This document shows, in pieces, positions 19,960-29,413 of a stretch of DNA of 64,000 nt (position 1 is its first letter; every line of letters begins with the position of its first letter). The stretch comes from Syngnathus acus (lineage: Eukaryota > Chordata > Actinopteri > Syngnathiformes > Syngnathidae): positions 5,954,001 to 6,018,000 of the forward strand of contig NC_051107.1 in the NCBI RefSeq assembly GCF_901709675.1. The letters run 5' to 3'. The translations under genes were made by a program, and so were the position numbers. The notes under the pieces are model-generated. The model saw only the letters and a list, made by a program, of their open reading frames with translations, was not told where the DNA came from and ran no database searches.

Positions 19960-22900
19960 ATACTTTTTTAGGACTTTGGCAAGTTTTTTTTTTTTTCATT
20001 TTCGTAATTGACTATTCTAGGCTGCTCTAAAACACCATCTGGCATGCTTGATACATATTAGATGAGGTGTAAAAAAAAAATCCCGTCATTTACTTCATAT
20101 GGTGTACCGGCACAAAGGTTTGCAGTGCTGAGGACAGCCTCGGGTTGGAGTACGGCAATGTTCAATTTGGCAAATCTTAGCAAGCTACAGAAGAAGACAT
20201 TCTGCATCAGGTGACTGTTTTCTAGCAGGTGGTTGAGAAGTTTATCGTGCAAATGAATTTGATGCTTTGTACTTTTTAGACACATGCACATTGGCGAGAT
20301 AGCGGCAGTACTTGTCACAGTCTGCTTTATTGTCAATTTCTTCACATGCCAAGACACAAAGAAATCGAAATAACGTTCCCACTATCCCACGGTGACAAGA
20401 CATAGTCCACAATATACATACAAGTAAACACAAAAAAATAAAAACAAGGCACAATGAATAAATATGAGTGATGAATAAACAAATAACACAATAAATAAGA
20501 GCAAAAATGGAGCAAGTGTGCATTATGTGTATTTGATAGGTTGCTTTGGGCAAAACAAACCGCAAAAGACGGGTCCGCATTGACCCAGCTGTCTAATTAG
20601 GGCACCTATCATTTGTAATGTTTCAAATTAAAAAAAGATTGCATACAGTTAAATGGAGCGTTAGACAGGTTGAGGCAAATACGCCGCCACTAGGTGGCAG
20701 CACTTGGAATTCATCTCGCCTGTCTGATTAGGTCAATTCAATAAAAGTGCCGGTATTAAGAGTGCCTCACTTGCGTGCCACCTAAGCAGGTTGCGGTGTG
20801 GCCTTTAATTAACTCTGAACTGGGGGGGGGGGGGGGGGGGGGGGGGGAAGCACCCAGTACATGCACCAAGGCTGGCCGTGTTGTTAAGCAACATGCAACT
20901 GTGCTTTGAATTGAAAGCCAAGGTCCTGGACGTTACACACTGGGTTTATAAATTCAATTTACTTCAGCAACACCCTGGACTGTACAGCAACGGTCTTCTT
21001 TGTAGTCAGCCAGCAAATGAAGCCAAGCCCTGTAACAAAACATGCAATAAGTTTCATATTGAAGAGATGCAGCATCAATTGCGGCGCATGGTGAATGATG
21101 ACTGACACCAAAGTTGACTTTATTTACAAGACCACAAACAGGAAGAAAACACACCAACGTTCACTTTATTCACAAGAATGCCCACATGAGGCATGATTTA
21201 AGAAAAAAAAAAGCCTCAGACTTGATTAAAATAGACTTTTACTCATACAGAAAAATGCACCAACATATAGCAAGATTCCGAGTTCGGTGGCCATTTTAAA
21301 GCAGGGTTGCCAAAGACTTATTGCTCGCAACAGAGACTGTACGCTGAGGCTTGTCGTTTGAATCTATGGGTGTCGGGCTACTTGGCTTTTGTCAACCATT
21401 TAGAATGCATACAGCTTTTCTTTGTGTAGTAAAAATAAAAAGCCTGACACTGCATATTTAACAAGACAGTTTTGTTTGACTAACTTTACAATTGCCTTAT
21501 CATTGAGAATGTCTCAAATGATTCCAGTTTGTATGTTGTCATTCAACTCTGATTATGCACGATGGACTTCACATGCCAATGTTTAAAATGGACCACTTGA
21601 ATTCAGTTCAGTTTAATTCAGGTTCAGAGGTACACACACACACAATGACAGTCCAAACAGTTCTTCATGTATTAAAAAACACAATAAAACAATATTGCAA
21701 AATGACGCTGCGCTGAGAAAGAAAGAGGCATCATGCAGACAGCCAGTGTGCACACCCAGTGAAAAAGTGGAGGGAGGGAGGGAGGTAAAGAAAGAAAGCA
21801 CCAAAGGAAAAACAAAGTGATACTCTCCTTAAATGCTGGCTGGGCACTTTGCCCTCGCCGCATCTGCACCCGTGCGTCCGTCTGTTGTAGGCCGCTCGTC
21901 ACGGGCGAAGGTCGGCCGGCCGGCCGATGGTTCGGGTCCCCTCCCGGCCGGTACTCGACGTTTGGACTCCTCCTCCGCCTCGCGCAACTGCAAAAAGAAA
22001 AAACGGCACTCGGTTGCATGAGGTTTGCTTCTGTGGACGTACTCATTACCTATTTATTAAAGCTTGCTCCTATTTTAAGGTCACTTTATTGTGTATGCAT
22101 ACATTGTTTTTGTTTTAATGTGTTCATGTTCTTTTTATGTCCGTTCCTATGTGAAGCATTCAATGCTTATTTCTTTCTTTGTTGTAAAGCGCTTTGAGCT
22201 GCATTTCTTGTATGAAAGGTGCTATACAAATAAAGTTTATTATTATTACCCTCTGGTCTCGCGGTCCGTCCGGTCCCTCTCGGTGCAGGCACTCGTCCGG
22301 TCCGCTGCCCCGGCCGGCAATCCTGAAAGGCAGACATATTGTGGTGGTTTGGCAAGAGGAAAATTTCCACTAGCGACCTTGACTAAGGCAAGTTTGAATC
22401 AGGCAACTAGCACGGGCTGGCGCATGTCTCATACGGCCCTCCCGCATTGGAGCGATCCGGGTTATGAAAGGTTTAACCCCTTACAAAAAGGGAGGGATGG
22501 AGGGAGAGAGAGAGCAAGAGGAGATGAGAAGAGGCTTTGGTGCGCACTAAAGCACAACCGGCCAGGAGAGCTGGCTTGGCCCCGAGAGGAAAAAAAAGGA
22601 AAACGTGACGTCACGGAGGGCGTCACGGAGAATCTCATCGACCTCGACACCGTCGACGACACTGGGACCCAGGCAGGCAGACATTATACCCTGGTATTCC
22701 ACAAAGGGCAAGGTATAGCCACGTTCCACCCTGAGTGCACCAGGCCATGCAGGTACTGCCGGGCGCATCAGAGAAAGAGAGCGAGAGAGAGGGGGGGGGA
22801 GGGAGGAAGGGAGGGAGGGAGGGGTGTCTACTTTGCCAATTCGTATCTAGAGGTTCACGGCAACCCAATTGCCCGTGCGTGCTGCTAGTTACCCTATTCA

Positions 22901-23489
22901 AACAGACAGGGAGGGAGGGAGGGAGGGAAGGAGGGAGGGAGGGAGGGAGCAAAAGAAAAGAAAGTCATACTCCCCCCCTCAACGCTGGCTGGGCGCTTTG
23001 CCCTCCCGGCCTCGCCGCATCTCCGCTCGTCACGGGCCAAGGTCCGGGTCTGCTCCGGCCGATGTTGGACTCGTCTTCCGCCTCGCACAAGTGCAAAAAG
23101 ACAAACAGCACTCAGTTGCATGCGGTTCACTTGTGTCGACGTAGTCATTACCTGCCCCCTCCCTGGTCTTGCGGGTGCGGCCCGGTCCCTCTCGGTGCAG
23201 GCTGGCGCTCGTCCCATCCGCTGCCCCGGCAACCCTGAAAGGCAGACAAATAAGGTAACCAAATTAAAACCAACAAGCGTGTACACTACCCTTGCATATT
23301 TGATTGCCATGTCACCTCTGGCCAGCCTTGGCCAGCCATGCATCAGGCTCCTCTTCATCACTTGGCGACTGCTTTCTTTGGTTGATTCCTTCCTTTGCAC
23401 CCCGCTCACGGGTCTGGTGGCCTCCGTCCGCCGGCTCTTCGTTTCGTGCATTGTCTCTTCCACCTTGCAAGACAAGCACAAAAGTCTCG
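19960..23489 (-). other. Right-arm mirror of 14220-17690
   Basis: Contains the mirrored retroposon ends (20318-20350, 22043-22250), the CTCF-like motif at 20683-20705, a 26-base G run at 20822-20847, the duplicated AATAAA pair on the minus strand near 21120-21180, and both duplicated exon-like modules. The frame VEETMHETKSRRTEATRPV is kept in the mirrored exon near 23310-23470. Confidence 0.6.
20683..20705 (+). promoter_or_regulatory. CTCF-like motif, right arm
   Basis: CCGCCACTAGGTGGCAGCAC is a near-consensus CTCF core in plus orientation. Confidence 0.55.
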
Positions 23490-23815
23490 CTTGCGCTTGC
23501 CGTCGCTTGCGCTTGCCGTCGCTTGCGCTTGCCGTCGCTTGCGCTTGCCGTCGCTTGCGCTTGCCGTCGCTTGCGCGGTCGCTTGCGCTTGCCGTCGCTT
23601 GCGCGGTCGCTTGCCGTCGCTTGCGCTTGCCGTCGCTTGCGCTTGCCGTCGCTTGCGCTTGCCGTCGCTTGCGCGGTCGCTTGCGCTTGCCGTCGCTTGC
23701 GCGGTCGCTTGCCGTCGCTTGCGCGGTCGCTTGCGCTTACCGTCGCTTGCGCTTACCGTCGCTTGCGCTTACCGTCGCTTGCGCGGTCGCTTGCGCGGTC
23801 GCTTGCCGTCGCTGC
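23490..23815 (-). repeat. GCAAGCGACG minisatellite, right arm
   Basis: Mirror of 13825-14218 with a different copy number and more CTTGCGCGGTCGC and CTTGCGCTTACCGTCG variants. It is open in several frames, which is why long arginine/alanine ORFs appear; these should not be taken as genes. Confidence 0.9.
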
Positions 23816-25245
23816 GCGTTTGGCACTCAATCAGGGCTGCACGACATGTTGGAAAATCAGTGATATGGCGGTATTGGGCCAGAGCACTGCATTGAGCAAA
23901 GTTGTGCAAAATTCTGGGATGGAGATGACCTATTTACAAATAGTTAGGCAAGTTTCATTTGCCACATTAAAAAAAAGAAATCTTTGCTTTCTTAAAGTGC
24001 ATGTCAATAACCTATACCACCACGTGGCAGTTTTCCAATACACGTGCAGCCCTACACACGTCACCATGGGTGTCCAAATGGCAGCCTCGGGACAACTTTA
24101 TCAACACACCACATGAATGAACGCAACACCGCTTTATAGCAGTAGGACAAAATATGAATGGCAACATTGCGTGATTGATTTAATGAATTTGCGTCAAAGC
24201 ATTCTTAATTTGTTTCAGTATGCAGCCCTCAAACAGACATTTGGACACCGCTGGTATGAATTAACTAAAAAAAAAAATCCATTTCACATGTTGAAGCTGC
24301 GCAGGTTGACGCCTCCAGCGAAGCGGGCCTCCCTCAGAACTCTGCTACTTCAGAGCGATGCCACAGCAGTCCGTCCACCTCTGATCTGATCGTGTCCCGG
24401 TCGCCATCTGCACAAACGGAAACAAAAGTTAGACACTCAAAGAGCACCCCAAGTTGTAGGTCACTTGCTTACTTGATCACAGCGGCTAGCTACTCTTGGT
24501 GACCGTCGCCGGGTCGGATCGGGCCGTGTGCCCCCCATTTTGCGTCCGGCCTGCAAAAGGCAGAACATGCAATGAGTTGGGCGCTGCTCGCATCATTATG
24601 TCTTCCTTGTGGACCGGCTCGCCCCAACACCGCCCGCCCACTACACCTAGAGAACAAAGGACGCGCAGTGGTACGTTAGGCTTAGATCAAGCACGACAGT
24701 GGTAGGTTAGAAAAAGACACAAAATGTTACTGTCTCGCTCCAACACCTAGGGGAGAACAAAGAACGCAAGTACCACAGTGGTGGTAGGTTAGGGTTAGAT
24801 GAAGTGCAACAGTGGTAGGTTAGAAAAAGACAAAAGGTCAAGTCAAATTGCAAAACTGGACATTCGGGATGGGCTCGCTCCAACGCCGCCCTACACCGAG
24901 GGGGGAGAACAAAGAACGCAGCAAGTACGACAGTGGCAGGTTAGAAAAAGACACAAAATGGTACAAGTCATATGGCAGAGTTTCGTTTTGTGTCCATCCA
25001 CGTAACCACGTCCTCCCCCAAGTGAGCCGTCAATGGCAACCAAGCGCAAGACAACGCTGATCCAGACAAGCCGCAACCACAGCACACCTCTTAAGCAAGA
25101 CCAACCATCAGAGCCCCAAACTCTGTCCACACCTGCAACCTTTCCGTCGTGCACCCATAACCAAAGGCAACCACACTGCCCCCTCCTGGGCACATGATCC
25201 GCACACGTCGACTCTTGCAGCGCGCTGCTTGAGATTCTTGACTTG

Positions 25246-25757
25246 ATATGGCATTGCTCCTTTGGCTAGGCCATTGCTCCTTTGGCTAGGCCATTGCTCC
25301 TTTGGCTAGGCCATTGCTCCTTTGGCTAGGCCATTGCTCCTTTGGCTAGGCCATTGCTCCTTTGGGGATAGGCCATTGCTCCTTTGGGGATAGGCCATTG
25401 CTCCTTTGGGGATAGGCCATTGCTCCTTTGGGGATAGGCCATTGCTCCTTTGGGGATAGGCCATTGCTCCTTTGGGGATGGGCCATTGCTCCTTTGGGGA
25501 TAGGCCATTGCTCCTTTGGGGATAGGCCATTGCTCCTTTGGGGATAGGCCATTGCTCCTTTGGGGATAGGCCATTGCTCCTTTGGGGATAGGCCATTGCT
25601 CCTTTGGGGATAGGCCATTGCTCCTTTGGCTAGGCCATTGCTCCTTTGGCTAGGCCATTGCTCCTTTGGGGATAGGCCATTGCTCCTTTGGGGATAGGCC
25701 ATTGCTCCTTTGGGGATAGGCCATTGCTCCTTTGGAAATGGCATTGCTCCTTTGGAT
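25246..25757 (-). repeat. 20/22-bp minisatellite, right arm (expanded)
   Basis: About 24 copies of CCATTGCTCCTTTGGGGATAGG (22 bp) or CCATTGCTCCTTTGGCTAGG (20 bp). At 22 bp the unit rotates through all frames every 66 bp. With no stop in any frame it yields a 22-residue repeat mixing AYPQRSNG, LSPKEQW and PIPKGAM. The left arm has a 21-bp unit. Confidence 0.9.
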
Positions 25758-25799
25758 ATGGAATGATACTTTTCCTCATCCCATTTTGCTTCTCTTGCA

Positions 25800-27300
25800 G
25801 CCTGCAAAAACACAGACAGCCGTTAATTGTGTGCTGGGAAGCTAAAACTCGACACAGGCAGCCATTAGTTGTGTTGGGAAGCTGAAAGTTTACAAAAACA
25901 GGTTTTCACCTGATTTAGGACTACTCTTCCTCAGTGTCAACATCACTGAAATGGCTCCTCAATTGCCTCCTGCTTGCTGGCTGGGCAGCCTTTTTTAGTG
26001 CTACAAAAGACAAACACAAATGATTGCAACAAAAGTAGACATTGAGTGCCAATGGCATGATATTTTTGCAACAATTATACATACTAAGTAGTTTTACATT
26101 TGAAAAAAAAAATTATTATATTGTAGTAAGTTATGATAATTTATCAGAATTCTAATTAATATTTCAATTTTATACATACTAAGTAGAGTTTTACAGTTGA
26201 AAAAATATATAATTATATTGTAGTAAATTATGATCATTTATCAGGATTATAATTCTTATTTTAATTTTATCATCATCAACCCACCTCACATTGGACAGAT
26301 GATCCAGGTTAGCGGTGTCCAAAACGGGAGAAGATACCCCCCGCAAATGTTTGTTGCGTAACGGAACGAGGGCGGGCGGGCGCCATCTTTGAATAGATTT
26401 GGTCTCATTTGGACATGACTTAACCAATTCGTCACATCTGTCGGTTTGCATAACACGTAAATTAAATAATAAAGAATGGTTTAATAGACTAGAGTCAAAC
26501 TAACATTTCCTATACTCAGACAAACACGCGCTTATGGGCGGCGTCATTTAAGAACCTTCGACAAACAAACGAATGAAAAAAATGCTGGCCAGCATTAAAA
26601 AAACAAATTAAAAAAAACCGCGAAAGACATTTGAAATACCGTAGCGGCAAAACGACCAAAACGCGCAACGACGCGACGCAAAGTCGATTGTGGCGTGCCG
26701 TGGCCAAACCTCAAACACTCCCTAGACAGCGAAAAATCCTGCAAGAAATATTAAATGGCATCGTAAGAAACGGCAAACATTTGCTCGCGAGCTAAATTGC
26801 CTGCGCCCGACAATTTACCTCCAGGCCCACCGTCGCGGTGGACGTGACGTTCGTTGCCGAGTCACGAGAGTACGACAATCCTGCAACAAACAAAATAAAA
26901 AAGGCTTGTGGGAAAAGGCAACAAACCGCACATTTTGGGGCCTATTTGAAAACTCTCCTTGCGGCCGGCCTCCAGTTCACGTCAACGCCTACAGTCGCCG
27001 TGTAAGAATCCTGCGACGAACAAACAATGGCGTTCGTCGTGAGAGACGGCAAGAAACGACAAACATTTGCTCCCTTACCTGAGAAAATGCCACGCACTCG
27101 GTGGCACCTGCATTCGAGAGCTCCCCTCGAGCGCGAAAATCCTGCAACAAACATGGCGTCCGTCGTGAAAAACGGCAGGAGACGACAAACATTTGCCAGC
27201 ATGCTAGCTTACCTGAGAAAGCGCCCGCTGCCGCCGCCGCCACGCGCTCTGTGCCACCTGCATTTAATAACTCCCCTTGAGCACACCTGTCTTCAATTCA
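25800..27300 (-). other. Right-arm mirror of 10490-12000
   Basis: AT-rich segment (26050-26280) and the mirrored TTGCAG/GATT modules. The TTTG tract before one acceptor is much shorter than in the left arm. No independent gene. Confidence 0.5.
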
Positions 27301-27514
27301 CCTAAAGACCTGACGTCACATCCGTCAATTCAAATCTTCTTCTCCTGATCGTCTAACGGCGTTTGGCACACTGGCGCCACCAGGTGGTCAGCACCTGTCG
27401 TGGAAAGGGTTGCTTCGGACTCTATACGTTGAAAACTAACACCAAACTATCAATATGACCAAATCTCCTTTCGTTTCCGAGCAGGCTCTGGTCGAGTGGT
27501 TAACGCCATTGCCT

Positions 27515-27679
27515 TCAATCGAATGAAAATATTTGTATCGATAGTTCATCCCAAAATGAATTGTTCTTGCAAAACTTGATGTGGTCTTCGTATGGGTCCC
27601 GTTCTTTCTCCCGCAGCATTTTGACAAGTCCACTTAACTCCACCGGTAAATGAAGTCGAGATCGTGGACGATCATCCAT
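27515..27679 (-). CDS. 54-codon ORF, unknown protein fragment (right arm)
   Basis: Mirror copy of 10091-10255. Start and stop are kept and I see no frame-breaking change. On the plus strand it abuts CTGGTCGAGTGGTTAACGCC at 27489-27508, which resembles the 5' half of a serine-type tRNA and stops near the anticodon position. Confidence 0.4.
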   Translation of the reverse strand: MDDRPRSRLHLPVELSGLVKMLREKERDPYEDHIKFCKNNSFWDELSIQIFSFD

Positions 27680-27770
27680 TGTGTCCGAGGTTTGCGTGTG
27701 GACGGCTTTCTTTTGCTTCGTCTGTTTCCATGACTACAAAGAGCTTTAGAAATGTGACAGAGCCCCCTAT

Positions 27771-29010
27771 AGAGGCTTTGCAGTCACGTGGTTTTATCAC
27801 GTGATTTTGTGTTATGCCGCCATCTTGGCGGTCAACTCGTCAGCTCGTTCCTACGTGTTTGTATGGATTGTCTGATTTCTGCGCTACGTTTTCACCGATT
27901 TCTTCCGAATTATGGCTGATTTGCTATCCAACGAAGTTAGGCATTTGGATGAAGACTCCAAGAAACGTTACAGAGAGAAGTTGAACCTTGTTGGCACAAC
28001 GGATCCGTACCTTTTACCGAGAAGCATGCTAAAATCGCCCGAGCATTTTGCAACAGCCGACCTGCCTGAACGCTCATATCCAGATATTTATAATTACCTC
28101 GTCGATTTGTTTTGTAATGGCATTTCATAACTTGACATATTAAAAAACTGAATAGAGTGAAATCATTCAGATACTGTACCTGTCTGTTCAAGTTGCTACC
28201 ATTTTTATTTTTTGTTTATTTTTGCATGATGCCACATCTGATTGGCTTGAAAACTTAACCAATAAAAATTTTAACCTTGTGCCAATGGCTTGAAAACTTT
28301 ACCAATGTAGATTTTACCTTGTGCCAAATGAAGTAACAAAAACCCTCTTGTTAAAAAATGCTACATTAAAAAAAATTTGTTTCACAAGGTTCATAATAAT
28401 TTTTTGGGAAATTTTCTAATGCATTCACTCGAGAATTAATTGTTCAATTCCAATATGAAGTTCAATATTTACATTGATAACGTTTTCAAGCCAATCAGAT
28501 GAAGCATCATGAAAAAATAAACACAAAATAAAAACGGGGGGGGGGTGAACTGAAGAAATCATCCCATTCCCTGCCTTGCTGCTCTTGCTGCCTTTCTAAA
28601 AATGCACCCAGCATTTTCAACAATCATATTTGTATCATCCCATATTGTATTATTTCACATTTTGTGAAACAAATCAGGGGTGAATAGTTTGTTTACATAC
28701 CTGATATGAAGTCCTCATTGCATATCCTTGTGTAAATCGTAGGTTTCCATCGTTCACGACGAATATCCGCGATCCATTTATCACGTTTTTTTCATGTTCG
28801 CCGGAAATCTATAGAAGCTAAGATTTGGTTTATCGCCTCGTCTATTGCTACATCCAACAGCACAGCAGGTATCCGGCATTTTTAAGCTCAAATAGCAGCA
28901 GATATAACAAGAAAGCGTGTGTCAGTCGTAGACCGGCACTGAAAAGTTGACCGCCAAGATGGCCGCCAAGCTAATGTGGGTAGCTTGATGACGTCAGCTG
29001 CAAAGCCTCT
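27771..29010. mobile_element. ISL2EU-like DNA transposon relic
   Basis: Ends are a perfect 13-bp inverted repeat AGAGGCTTTGCAG, with a further shared block (GCCATCTTGGCGGTCAACT) about 45 bp inside each end. The flanks show a 2-bp AT duplication. The uninterrupted site in the left arm (around 9998-10003) reads CCCCTATTGGTGTC in reverse, so the insertion postdates the duplication or was lost on the left. It holds a short ORF and an internal inverted repeat (about 28200-28255 and 28480-28535), possibly a nested MITE. The family call rests on the termini, target site and ORF, from memory. Confidence 0.7.
27912..28130 (+). pseudogene. N-terminal remnant of ISL2EU-type accessory ORF
   Basis: 72 codons beginning MADLLSNEVRHLDEDSKKRY, with YPDIYNYLVDLF near the end. 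This resembles the N terminus of the YqaJ-nuclease-type second protein found in ISL2EU elements of fish and invertebrates. The nuclease domain is missing; a stop follows at once. Non-functional remnant; family link from memory. Confidence 0.5.
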
Positions 29011-29098
29011 ATAGGTGTCTCGTGTATTGCAACAGCAACTCGCTGTCATTTTGCCGGGATGGGAAGGAACCCGTGTTCTCTCCGCTTTTGTTTCCCAG

Positions 29099-29413
29099 GG
29101 AGCCAGAGGACGCACGTCGCGGATCAGGATCGCTCTAGACAGCGTCTCCAAGGCAGTAGGAAGCACGGACATCATCTCCAAGTTCTCCCGTTTCAAGCCG
29201 GGCAACCCTGTGGTGGATAGCGACCATGCTGAAAAGCCCAGAAGGTCTCATCGACTCAGCCGGATGGATGGCTCGCTGCCTACCAAAGCCACCCTAGAAG
29301 ATGCAGATGGTGCACAAGATGAGAACAAAGAGCAAGCTGCAGAAAAGCCCTTCAAGAACTCCAAGACAACTAACTTGGATGAGACCTACGAGACTTTAGA
29401 CCAGCACAGCAAC
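29099..29413 (+). pseudogene. Truncated copy of the unidentified exon
   Basis: Inverted copy of the upstream part of 9252-9913, with the same TTTCCCAG acceptor and GARGRTSRIRIALDSVSKA. It lacks 12 bp in frame (four residues after HAEK) and is cut off after LDQHSN, where it runs into the repeat array. The frame stays open for a few more codons by chance. Confidence 0.6.

Larger units (their letters stand above)
21120..27263 (-). other. Putative multi-exon transcription unit, right arm
   Basis: Mirror of the left-arm unit, convergent with it. The three-exon ORF is 27213-27263, 27079-27141 and 26942-27010, with identical splice signals and MQVAQSAWRRRQRALSQ as first exon. The terminal ATG exon near 24350-24410 reads MATGTRSDQRWTDCCGIALK here, a different frame from the left copy because of a 5-bp indel. 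A unit read toward the axis would give RNA complementary to that of the left arm. Confidence 0.4.

Noticed and set aside
23120-24116. ORFs of 166-270 codons in the right arm
   Set aside because: Same cause: reverse reading of the mirrored minisatellite joined to flanking exon-like sequence.
25306-25813. 155-codon repetitive ORF in the right-arm minisatellite
   Set aside because: A 22-bp unit without stops keeps all frames open; coding is not needed to explain it.
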